Below are positions 54,960 to 61,590 of a stretch of DNA of 61,590 nt, piece by piece (within the stretch, counting starts at the first letter, position 1; each line of letters opens with the position of its first letter). The notes beneath the pieces were generated by a model. The model had not been told where the DNA came from, ran no database searches, and worked only from the letters and a program-made list of their open reading frames with translations. The position numbers and the translations under genes were made by a program. This stretch comes from Variovorax sp. SG517. Its GTDB lineage: Bacteria; Pseudomonadota; Gammaproteobacteria; Burkholderiales; Burkholderiaceae_C. Location of the stretch: positions 1-61,590 of the forward strand of contig NZ_JABMJG010000018.1 in NCBI RefSeq assembly GCF_013376045.1, given 5' to 3'.

Positions 54960-55481
54960 CTATCCGTCGACCGGGTTCAACGGCGTGGCAAGGATGCGCT
55001 GGTAGAAGGCCACGTCCAGCCAGCGCCCGAACTTGAAGCCCGCCTGTCGCACCGTGCCCGAGTGCTCGAACCCCAGGCGCTCGTGCAGCGCGATGCTGCC
55101 GGCGTTGGCCGCGTCGATGGCGCCGACCATCACGTGCACGTCGCGCTTCACGGCCTCCTCGACGATCGCTTCCATCAGCGTGCGGCCCAGGCCCTCGCCG
55201 CGGTGTGCGCTGTCGACGTAGACCGAGTGCTCCACCGTGTACTTGTAGGCGGGAAAGGCGCGGAATGTGCCGTAGCTCGCGAAGCCCAGCAGCTTGCCGT
55301 TTTCGTCCTCTGCGCCGATCACCGGGAAGCCGTTGGCGCGCTTGGTGGCGAACCAAGTGGCCATGTTCTCGGCGGTGCGCGGCTTGTAGTCGTACAGCGC
55401 GGTGGAGGTGACGATGGCCTCGTTCAGGATGGCCAGGATCGCGGCCGAGTGGGCTTCTTCCGTGCAGGAGATGAGACGCAT
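54960..55481 (-). CDS. GNAT N-acetyltransferase, phosphinothricin acetyltransferase-like
   Basis: A 173-residue GNAT protein. NEAIVTSTALYDYKPRT at the start, VYVDSAHRGEGLGRTLMEA as acetyl-CoA loop and IDAANAGSIALHERLGFEHSG are typical of the PAT/YncA (MnaT) group, which acetylates phosphinothricin or methionine derivatives. ATG 55481 is preferred over 55544, which would overlap the divergent operator. It is divergent from an XRE-cupin regulator that may control it. Confidence 0.9.
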   Translation of the reverse strand: MRLISCTEEAHSAAILAILNEAIVTSTALYDYKPRTAENMATWFATKRANGFPVIGAEDENGKLLGFASYGTFRAFPAYKYTVEHSVYVDSAHRGEGLGRTLMEAIVEEAVKRDVHVMVGAIDAANAGSIALHERLGFEHSGTVRQAGFKFGRWLDVAFYQRILATPLNPVDG

Positions 55482-55527
55482 GGTGCAGTTCCTCGTTCGG
55501 GTTTCGTCGAAATTTCGTTCAATATAG

Positions 55528-55550
55528 GAGAATAATAATCTCATATGAGA
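55528..55550. promoter_or_regulatory. Overlapping palindromes at the XRE-cupin start
   Basis: TCTCATATGAGA (55539-55550) is a perfect 12-base palindrome spanning the start codon of the XRE-cupin gene. A second inverted pair, GAGA (55528-55531) and TCTC (55539-55542), overlaps it around an AT-rich centre. These are likely operator half-sites for autoregulation and for control of the divergent acetyltransferase gene. Confidence 0.6.
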
Positions 55551-56135
55551 AACGATTCATCTCCTGCCGACGTTTCGAGCCAGAACATCGACATGCTCAT
55601 CGCCACCCAGCTGCTGGCGTTGCGGCAGGCGCAGGGCCTGAGCCTCGCGGAGCTGGCCGAGCGCTCTGGCGTGAGCAAGGCCATGATTTCCAAGGTGGAG
55701 CGCGCCCAGAGCAGCCCCACGGCCGTGCTGCTGGGAAAGCTGGCAGCCGGGCTCGGCGTGCCGCTGGCGCAGCTGCTGACCGAGGAGAAATTGCAGCCGA
55801 AGCGACTGCGCAAGCACGCCGAGCAGGAGGTCTGGCGCGACCCGCAGGCCGGCTACCTGCGGCGCCAGGTCGCCGAGCGCCACGCGGGCAGCGGCGTCGA
55901 GATGGTCGAAATCGAACTGCCGCGCGAGGCGCAGGTCGATTACCCGCGCTGGAGCGGCAAGCCGTATCGGCAATGCCTCTGGATGCTCGAAGGCGAGCTG
56001 CGGGTGGACTACGGAGACGAGCGTTTCGAACTCGCGCCGGGCGACTGTCTCGACTTCGGCGTCGACCGGCCCCTGGTCTTCAAGGCGCTGGGGCGCGGCG
56101 CCTGCCGCTACCTGCTGGTGGCAAGCCCGGAGTAG
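55545..56135 (+). CDS. XRE-cupin transcriptional regulator
   Basis: A 196-residue regulator. The N-terminal helix-turn-helix (LRQAQGLSLAELAERSGVSK, MISKVERAQSSPTA, about residues 26-60) is followed by a C-terminal cupin sensor domain (about 120-195, WMLEGELRVDYGDERFELAP). XRE-cupin proteins bind small ligands through the cupin and often regulate an adjacent gene. The divergent acetyltransferase 63 bases away is the obvious target. Confidence 0.92.
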   Translation: MRNDSSPADVSSQNIDMLIATQLLALRQAQGLSLAELAERSGVSKAMISKVERAQSSPTAVLLGKLAAGLGVPLAQLLTEEKLQPKRLRKHAEQEVWRDPQAGYLRRQVAERHAGSGVEMVEIELPREAQVDYPRWSGKPYRQCLWMLEGELRVDYGDERFELAPGDCLDFGVDRPLVFKALGRGACRYLLVASPE

Positions 56136-56271
56136 GCAGCGCGCGAAAACGTCGTACCCCGTCGTACCCGGCGGGTAGGCAAGCTCCCACATGCACATCC
56201 GGCGCGCACCGGTGCTGCTGGCGGCGCCGCCCGCAATACTGCAAGGCATTCAGACTTCCGGAGGAACGACG

Positions 56272-56442
56272 ATGTCTTTCGTGCTCTACATGATCGGTTT
56301 CCTGATTTTCCTGGGCGGCATTGCCTGGGGCGCATCGGTGGCGGGCGTGCCCACGCTCTACATCGGCATCGGTGCGGTGATCCTGCTGGGTATCGGCATC
56401 TTCAGCGCGGTGGGCCGCACGCGCGGCAAGGACCCCTCCTGA
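56272..56442 (+). CDS. Small two-helix membrane protein
   Basis: A 56-residue protein with two hydrophobic segments (FVLYMIGFLIFLGGIAWGAS and YIGIGAVILLGIGIFSAVG) and a basic C-terminus. The ATG at 56272 has GGAGGAACGACG ahead of it, a strong ribosome binding site, so I prefer it to the longer frame from 56191. Function unknown. Confidence 0.75.
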   Translation: MSFVLYMIGFLIFLGGIAWGASVAGVPTLYIGIGAVILLGIGIFSAVGRTRGKDPS

Positions 56443-56537
56443 GTTCACGCGGGCTTCACGCCGCCCGCACAGAGGGTCGCTAACTTCGCAGCGCGCATCG
56501 CGACAGGCGGTGCGCGTTGCTTCAAGTCAGCGGCCCC

Positions 56538-57740
56538 ATGCATACATCTTCTCCAACCTTCTTTTCCCCGCTTCTTCCCTCCGCATCTTCGGCGGCGCCC
56601 GCGCCGGCCTCTGCTGCCGGCAACGGCATGGGCCATATCAAGGTCGACCTGCTCGTCGTCGGTGCCAGCTTCGCGGGCCTTGCCTGCGCCCGCGCCGCGG
56701 CGCTTGCGGGCCTCAGCGTGATGGTGCTGGAGAAGAAGACCGCCGCCGGCGCCAAGCTGCACACCACCGGCATCATCGTCAAGGACGCGGTCGACAGCGT
56801 TCCCTGGCTGGCCGAAGTGCCGCCCGCACTGGTGCGCCGCATCGAGGGCGTGAGGCTCTATGCCCCCGACATGCATCACGTGGACCTGCACGCGCCCGGC
56901 TACTGGTTCTGGGCCACCGACGCGCCCGCCCTGCTCGACTGGATGGTGGATTCGGCACGCGCCTGCGGCGTCGACGTGCGGCTGGGCATGCTCTTCGAGC
57001 AGGCGCTGTGGCTCGACGGCCGCTGGGAAGTGCCGCTGACGCACGGCCCGTGCATCACCGCCACCTACCTCGTGGGCGCCGACGGTCCGCATTCGCGCGT
57101 CGCCAAGGCGCTGGGCCTGTCGCGCAACACGCGCTTTCTGTACGGCGTGGAGCACGAATACCAGGGCGCAAGGATGGCACCCGATCTCCTGCACTGCTTC
57201 ATCGACCGCAAGCTCGCGCCCGGCTATATCGGCTGGGCGCTCGAGGGCGTGGGCGTGAGCCAGATCGGGCTGGCGCGGCGCATGGTGCACGACGACGCGG
57301 GCGCGCTGAGGCTCGAGCCGTTGCTGCGCAAGATAGCCCCGGTGGTCACACCCGGCGATGCGCCGCCCGTCGCGGTGCGTGCGGGCATGATCCCCTGCGG
57401 CGGCGTGCTGCCGGTGGTGGCACGCGAACGGGCGCTGCTGGTGGGCGATGCAGCGGGCATGGTTTCGCCGGTGACCGCCGGCGGCATCCACACGGCTCTT
57501 CTGCACGGCCAGGGCGCGGGCGAGGCCGTGGCGCGATTCGTCCGCGGCGAGGCCGGCGACCCGGCCACGTGGTTCGTGCGCGGCTATCCCCGCTTCAGGC
57601 TCAAGCGCGCGCTACGCTGGGCCTTCGACCATTTCCAGAACGACTGGATGTTCAATCGCCTGCTGGGCACGCCGCCGATGCGGCGCATGGCGGAACTCGT
57701 CTACTTCCACCGCAAGGGTGGATCGCTGCCGAGAGGCTAG
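56538..57740 (+). CDS. FAD-dependent oxidoreductase, geranylgeranyl reductase-like
   Basis: A flavoprotein of about 400 residues. The FAD-binding GASFAGLACARAAALAGLSVMVLEKK lies after a 30-residue low-complexity leader; GADGPHSRVAKALG and LLVGDAAGMVSPVTAGGI are the second and third motifs of the geranylgeranyl reductase and monooxygenase group. ATG 56628 (MGHIKVDLL) is an attractive alternative start that matches the family N-terminus. It ends directly against the convergent rlmB gene. Confidence 0.88.
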   Translation: MHTSSPTFFSPLLPSASSAAPAPASAAGNGMGHIKVDLLVVGASFAGLACARAAALAGLSVMVLEKKTAAGAKLHTTGIIVKDAVDSVPWLAEVPPALVRRIEGVRLYAPDMHHVDLHAPGYWFWATDAPALLDWMVDSARACGVDVRLGMLFEQALWLDGRWEVPLTHGPCITATYLVGADGPHSRVAKALGLSRNTRFLYGVEHEYQGARMAPDLLHCFIDRKLAPGYIGWALEGVGVSQIGLARRMVHDDAGALRLEPLLRKIAPVVTPGDAPPVAVRAGMIPCGGVLPVVARERALLVGDAAGMVSPVTAGGIHTALLHGQGAGEAVARFVRGEAGDPATWFVRGYPRFRLKRALRWAFDHFQNDWMFNRLLGTPPMRRMAELVYFHRKGGSLPRG

Positions 57741-58487
57741 CTAGGCGCTGCGCTGCCGCATCGCCTCGTAGAGGCACACGCCGCTGGCCACCGAGACATT
57801 CAGGCTCTCGACCGCGCCGGCCATCGGGATGCTCACCAGCTCGTCGCAGGTCTTTCGCGTGAGCTGCCGCATGCCCTCGCCCTCCGCCCCCAGCACCAGC
57901 GCCAGCGGGCGCTTGAAGTCGCTCTGGTAGATGGTGCCCGGCGCGTCGTCGCTGGTGCCCACGCACCAGATGTTGCGCTCCTTGAGTTCATTCAACGTGC
58001 GCGCGAGATTGGTGACCATGAAGTACGGCACCGTCTCGGCCGCGCCGCTCGCCACCTTGGCGACGGTGGCGTTGATGCCCGCCGCGTGGTCCTTGGGGGC
58101 GATGACCGCGTGCGCGCCCGCACCGTCGGCCACGCGCAGGCAAGCACCGAGGTTGTGCGGATCGGTCACGCCGTCGAGCACCAGCAGCAGCGGCACGGTG
58201 CCGGCCTCTTCGAGGCCTTCGAGCAGTTCGTCGAGGGAACGGACCTGGGCCACGGGCTCGACGCGCGCCACCACGCCCTGGTGGCCGTGGCTGCCGCTGA
58301 GCTTGGAAAGCCGGGCGCCGTCGGCCTCGATGAGCCGCACGCCGGTTTCCTGCGCGCGCGCGAGGAACTGTTTCATGCGCGCATCGCGACGGCTGGCGTC
58401 GAACAGCACCTCGAGCACCGACTTGGGCGCGGTCTTGAGGCGCACGCCCACGGCATGGAAGCCGAAGATCACTTTGGGGGAAGACAT
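57741..58487 (-). CDS. rlmB: 23S rRNA (guanosine-2'-O-)-methyltransferase RlmB
   Basis: A 248-residue SpoU-family methyltransferase that methylates G2251 of 23S rRNA. FGFHAVGVRLK begins the substrate-binding domain; the SAM-binding knot shows LLLVLDGVTDPHNLGACLR, LALVLGAEGEGMRQLT and IPMAGAVESLNVSVA, the three SpoU motifs. Stop codons of this gene and of the flavoprotein gene are adjacent (57740/57741). Confidence 0.95.
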   Translation of the reverse strand: MSSPKVIFGFHAVGVRLKTAPKSVLEVLFDASRRDARMKQFLARAQETGVRLIEADGARLSKLSGSHGHQGVVARVEPVAQVRSLDELLEGLEEAGTVPLLLVLDGVTDPHNLGACLRVADGAGAHAVIAPKDHAAGINATVAKVASGAAETVPYFMVTNLARTLNELKERNIWCVGTSDDAPGTIYQSDFKRPLALVLGAEGEGMRQLTRKTCDELVSIPMAGAVESLNVSVASGVCLYEAMRQRSA

Positions 58488-58536
58488 CCGTCGATTATCC
58501 CCGCCCCCTTGGGGCCGGCCGCCCAGCCCCTTTCGC

Positions 58537-59520
58537 TCAGGCGATCGGCAGGCCGCTGAGCGCGCGGGTGCGCTCGTCGTGCAGCTCCTGCACCGCCAGC
58601 GCGCTCGGATGAACCTTCGCGGCGTTGCCCACGCTCTCCAGGTACTGGCAGGCCGCGTGACCCTGGGCGGCCTTTTCATAGCGCGCGATCCAGGCATCGC
58701 GTGCGGGCAGCTTGTCGGGCGAGACCGGCCACACGCCGGGCCGGGGCCGCATGTGGTCGCCGATGCCGATGCGCCAGGGCTTGGCGCTCACGCGGGCGCG
58801 AAAGCAGTTCTGGTTGCGGCACATGCGCGCGTAGACCTTGTCGACGCCCAGTGCCTGGAAGCACTCGGCCACTGCGGCATCGGCCGCGTTGAAGACGTCG
58901 TGCATCGCCAGCAGGCGAAAGCCTGCCGGCGTGCGGTAGATGCGCAGGTGCCAGTCGGGATGCTGCTGCATGAAGCGCGCGATGCGCTCCGCGGCTCGCT
59001 TCTCGGGCGCGGGGTTGCCGCTGTGCTCGCCGCGCTTCTTGCGCTGGCCGATGACCCAGGCCACGGCGAAGACCACGATGCCCGCGATCAGCCCGCCCAG
59101 CCAGGTCCTGGCGGCCCAGCCGCCGACCACGCCTGCGATCAGCGCCGGCACCAGCGCGAAGCCGAACACGCTGCCGCGCAGGGGCTCCTCGAAATCGATG
59201 TCGACGAACAGCACGTCGGGCGTGTTGAGGCAGCGCGCGCCGTAGGTGTTGCGGGTGATGACGGCGTCGCCCTGGCGCTCGACGATTTCCTCGCGGATCG
59301 GCACGCCCTCGGCGCCGTTGTAGGGCATCTTGCGCTCGCGGCGTTCGAGCTGCTCGCCCTTGTGGGCGATGCGGTCGAAGGCCTCCCGCGTGCGCTGGTC
59401 GGCGTGCGCCTGCGCGGCAACCGGGCTCTCGTCGGACCAGCCGAAACGGCGCACGGTGATCTGCTTGCCGGCCACGCGCTCCTGGACGCGGCCTTCGGCC
59501 CAGAACTGGGGAACGATCAT
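58537..59520 (-). CDS. Conserved-type membrane protein of unknown function
   Basis: A 327-residue protein. Two adjacent membrane helices lie near residues 117-160 (VFGFALVPALIAGVVGGWAA, GGLIAGIVVFAVAWVIG), between a soluble N-terminal domain and a C-terminal domain with FRLLAMHDVFN and CFQALGVDKVYARMCRNQNCFRARVS. I do not know a named family. It starts four bases after the upstream L7/L12-like gene ends, so the two are probably co-transcribed. Confidence 0.75.
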   Translation of the reverse strand: MIVPQFWAEGRVQERVAGKQITVRRFGWSDESPVAAQAHADQRTREAFDRIAHKGEQLERRERKMPYNGAEGVPIREEIVERQGDAVITRNTYGARCLNTPDVLFVDIDFEEPLRGSVFGFALVPALIAGVVGGWAARTWLGGLIAGIVVFAVAWVIGQRKKRGEHSGNPAPEKRAAERIARFMQQHPDWHLRIYRTPAGFRLLAMHDVFNAADAAVAECFQALGVDKVYARMCRNQNCFRARVSAKPWRIGIGDHMRPRPGVWPVSPDKLPARDAWIARYEKAAQGHAACQYLESVGNAAKVHPSALAVQELHDERTRALSGLPIA

Positions 59521-59524
59521 CGTC

Positions 59525-60019
59525 TCAGACCTTTCCGCCGAACAGCAGCCAGACCATGACCGCCGCGAGCAGGATGATCAGGACCGGCAGCCACTTGTAG
59601 CCGGCGCCCTGCACGCGACCGGGCTCGACCATCGGGCGCCGGGGCATGTGCTGGGTGAGCGGGCCGAAGCTGCCGAGCGCGGGGTCGTCATGGTTGTCGA
59701 CCAGCCGCTTGGCGGCCGACAGGCTCAGTCCGGTGGCTTCGCGCGTGAGGCGGATGGCCTCGATCTTGTTGCCCTGCGCCAGGGCCGCGAGCGCGATGGA
59801 CGGCATCGACGCGAAACCGCGGTCCTGCATGGCCGCGGTGGGGACGCCGCGGCCGCCGCCGTTGTCGTCCTCTCCCCTTTCGAGCCGGTCGGCATACCGG
59901 TCCACAGCTTCCTTGGCCGACTTGAGGTCCACGCCCGTGCGGCTGCGCACGATCTTGATGGCCTCGATCATCCTGCCGCGCTGCAGCGCCAGGACGGCGT
60001 CGGGCGGAAGCTCCTCCAT
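59525..60019 (-). CDS. Tail-anchored protein with two ribosomal L7/L12-like segments
   Basis: A 164-residue protein. Two repeats resemble the L7/L12 C-terminal helix-helix segment: GRMIEAIKIVRSRTGVDLKSAKEAVD (about 15-40) and GNKIEAIRLTREATGLSLSAAKRLVD (about 83-108). A hydrophobic helix (WLPVLIILLAAVMVWLLFG) at the C-terminus would anchor it in the inner membrane. It lacks the rest of a ribosomal protein, so it is not a stalk protein. Role unknown, possibly a protein-protein adapter. Confidence 0.8.
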   Translation of the reverse strand: MEELPPDAVLALQRGRMIEAIKIVRSRTGVDLKSAKEAVDRYADRLERGEDDNGGGRGVPTAAMQDRGFASMPSIALAALAQGNKIEAIRLTREATGLSLSAAKRLVDNHDDPALGSFGPLTQHMPRRPMVEPGRVQGAGYKWLPVLIILLAAVMVWLLFGGKV

Positions 60020-60077
60020 GAATATCTCCTCGAAAGTGGCGGGCGCCTTATTTATGTTTCATAGCTTATTGCGCTTG

Positions 60078-60788
60078 TCAGGCGGGCGCCAGAGCCACTT
60101 TTTCATTAAGGGCGACGCGCCCGGCCTCGATGGTGATACGTCGTTCGCAACGCGCCGCGATGCCTCGGTCGTGGGTGACGAGCACGAGCGTGGTGCCCAG
60201 CTCGCGGTTCAGGTCGAACATCAGCTGCATGACCTGCTCGCCGGTGGCGAAGTCGAGGCTGCCGGTGGGCTCGTCGGCCAGCAGCAGCGCCGGCTGGACG
60301 ACGAAGGCTCGGGCCAGCGCCACGCGCTGCTGCTCGCCGCCGGAGAGCACCTTCGGGTAGTGGCCCAGGCGCTGGCCGAGGCCGACGCGGCCGAGCATTT
60401 CGGTGGCGGCCTTGCGGGCGTCCTTGCGGTTGGCCAGCTCCAGCGGGAGCATCACGTTCTCGAGAGCGCTCAGGTTGCCCAGCAGCTGGAAACTCTGGAA
60501 AACGAAACCCACGCGCTGGGCGCGGACGGCGGCGCGCTCGTCCTCGTCGATGGCGAAGATGTCCTGCCCCGCGAGCTTCACCGTGCCGCGCGTGGGCGTA
60601 TCCAGCCCGGCAATGATCGACAGCAGCGTGCTCTTGCCCGAGCCCGAGGCGCCGACGATGGCGGCGGTTTCCCGCGCGCCGAGGGTGAAATCGATGTCCT
60701 GCAGAATGTCCAGCGTACCTGTCGAATCGGTGACGGACTTGAACACATGCTCGACGGCGACAATGGCATCAGACGGGGGTTGGGACAT
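60078..60788 (-). CDS. ybbA: ABC transporter ATP-binding protein, YbbA/LolD-like
   Basis: A 236-residue ATPase of the MacB/LolD group. Walker A GASGSGKST, VFQSFQLLGNLSALENVMLP, signature LSGGEQQR, Walker B ALLLADEPTGSLD and H-loop VTHDRGIA are present. It is divergent from a TesA-like esterase, with only 15 bases between start codons, as for ybbA and tesA in E. coli. The permease YbbP that usually follows is absent; the next genes encode the L7/L12-like and an unknown membrane protein. Confidence 0.9.
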   Translation of the reverse strand: MSQPPSDAIVAVEHVFKSVTDSTGTLDILQDIDFTLGARETAAIVGASGSGKSTLLSIIAGLDTPTRGTVKLAGQDIFAIDEDERAAVRAQRVGFVFQSFQLLGNLSALENVMLPLELANRKDARKAATEMLGRVGLGQRLGHYPKVLSGGEQQRVALARAFVVQPALLLADEPTGSLDFATGEQVMQLMFDLNRELGTTLVLVTHDRGIAARCERRITIEAGRVALNEKVALAPA

Positions 60789-60803
60789 GGAAAGGCTCTG
60801 GTT

Positions 60804-61469
60804 TTGAATCGACGTGACTTTATCTTGACCACCACCGCGCTCGGCAGCGCGGGGCTATGGACGACCGCGGCACAGGCCCAGGCACAGACTTCGTCGTCTT
60901 CGGGCAAGCCGGTGATCCTGGTGCTCGGCGATTCGCTGAGCGCAGAGTACGGCCTCAAGCGCGGCGAAGGCTGGGTACCCTTGCTCGAAAAAAGGCTTGC
61001 GCAGCAGAAGGTCGCGGCCACGGTGGTCAACGCCAGCATCAGCGGCGACACCAGCTCCGGCGGGCGCGCCCGCTTCGCGCCGCTGCTCGCGCAGCACAAG
61101 CCCAGCCTCGTGGTGCTCGAACTCGGTGCAAACGACGCCCTGCGTGGCCTGCCGCTCGCGGACACCGAGAACAACCTGATGCAGATCACCAAGGCCGCCC
61201 AGGCCGCGGGTGCGAAGGTGCTGGTCGTCGGCATCCAGGTGCCGCCCAACTACGGCGGCGACTACACGCGGCGCTTCGAGGCGGTTTTCTCCAAGGTGGC
61301 CGAGGCGACCAGGTCCGGCCTCGTGCCGTTCCTGCTCAAGGGCGTGGCCGACGCGCCCGATGCGCTCTCGCTGTTCCAGGCCGACCGCATCCACCCGACG
61401 GCGGCCGCGCAGCCGCGGCTGCTCGACAACGTCTGGCCCGAACTGCGCAAGCTGCTGCCCAAGCAATGA
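60804..61469 (+). CDS. Arylesterase, TesA-like SGNH hydrolase
   Basis: A 221-residue SGNH/GDSL hydrolase. The signal region NRRDFILTTTALGSAGLWTT has a twin-arginine-like motif and ends in AQA near residue 26, so it is exported. Catalytic blocks are GDSLSAEYG (Ser), the Gly in NASISGDTSSGG, GANDALRG and DRIHP (Asp-His). The start codon is TTG 60804, preceded by GGAAAGG. It matches TesA/arylesterase in length and in its divergent YbbA neighbour. Confidence 0.9.
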   Translation: MNRRDFILTTTALGSAGLWTTAAQAQAQTSSSSGKPVILVLGDSLSAEYGLKRGEGWVPLLEKRLAQQKVAATVVNASISGDTSSGGRARFAPLLAQHKPSLVVLELGANDALRGLPLADTENNLMQITKAAQAAGAKVLVVGIQVPPNYGGDYTRRFEAVFSKVAEATRSGLVPFLLKGVADAPDALSLFQADRIHPTAAAQPRLLDNVWPELRKLLPKQ

Positions 61470-61496
61470 AAAAAAGCCGCCGCAGGCACGGGCCTG

Positions 61497-61590
61497 TGAA
61501 CTGACCCCAAGAAGTTGGACAGTTAGAAGCTAATGGCACAAGGCCTGAGTTCGGTACTGTACTGGGCTCAGGCCTTTGAGTTTGAGCTTG
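61497..61590. mobile_element. Terminal end of an IS3-like insertion sequence (cut by window)
   Basis: The sequence TGAACTGACCCCAAGAAGTT starting at 61497 resembles the terminal inverted repeats of IS3-family elements. It is followed by a hairpin with ten-base arms (AAGGCCTGAG at 61540-61549, CTCAGGCCTT at 61567-61576), possibly the transcription stop of the transposase or an end structure. Only about 90 bases are in the window, so family and completeness are uncertain. Confidence 0.55.

Overview
The window is about 61.6 kb of high-GC DNA that reads like a chromosome segment of a Comamonadaceae member, most like Variovorax. This rests on gene content and codon bias: many ATGA-coupled catabolic genes, ABC uptake systems, acyl-CoA and SDR enzymes, and paired AhpD/CMD-domain proteins. 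No rRNA gene is present, so the genus is an inference.

Positions 1-11123 are the right-hand part of an integrated mobile element. Its right border is a 45-bp copy of the 3' half of a tRNA-Pro(TGG) gene (11079-11123), next to a tyrosine integrase (9904-10968). Reading inward it carries a DUF4224-type small protein, a dNMP-kinase-like protein, a series of short translation-coupled phage-type genes, a 951-aa zinc-ribbon/TOPRIM/helicase replication protein, an Ogr/Delta-type zinc-finger late-gene activator, three small ribbon-helix-helix-like proteins, and an XRE repressor with a perfect 20-bp operator. The outermost gene is an AT-richer OLD-family ATPase-TOPRIM protein that is probably defence cargo. 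No capsid, tail or terminase gene lies in the window. The element is therefore either the early/lysogeny arm of a P2-like prophage or a P4-type satellite, and its left end is outside the window.

Positions 11275-28584 are chromosomal. A tRNA-Arg(TCT) is followed by an AhpD/CMD/flavin-monooxygenase trio, a membrane diguanylate cyclase, an unknown gene under a strong LexA box, and small hypothetical genes. Then comes a 12-gene leftward operon (28584 to 17558). It encodes an ABC importer (binding protein, ATPase, two permeases), class II aldolase, TauD-type dioxygenase, FCD/GntR regulator, SDR, aminotransferase, alpha/beta hydrolase, M20 amidohydrolase and bicupin dioxygenase. Most junctions overlap by 4 bases. 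Together these look like an import-and-degrade pathway for a nitrogen-containing compound whose identity is not evident. A divergent amidase starts from the same intergenic region.

Positions 30217-46000 hold a D-threonine aldolase/D-serine dehydratase-like enzyme, a DszC/SfnB-like flavoprotein, an enoyl-CoA hydratase, PhoX, DUF488, GST, an Lrp regulator, a dienoyl-CoA-reductase-like SDR, a short CaiB/BaiF protein, an EamA exporter, a tautomerase, a cold-shock/DUF1294 fusion and the radical-SAM protein YgiQ.

Positions 46000-61590 hold a MarR-GNAT fusion, 3-hydroxybutyrate dehydrogenase and acetoacetate decarboxylase, a patatin, a CHRD lipoprotein, a YihY/BrkB protein, a split chromate transporter, an aldo/keto reductase, a GNAT acetyltransferase divergent from an XRE-cupin regulator, a geranylgeranyl-reductase-like flavoprotein, RlmB, an L7/L12-like membrane protein, and a YbbA-like ATPase divergent from a TesA-like esterase. 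The window ends in what looks like the end of an IS3-like insertion sequence.
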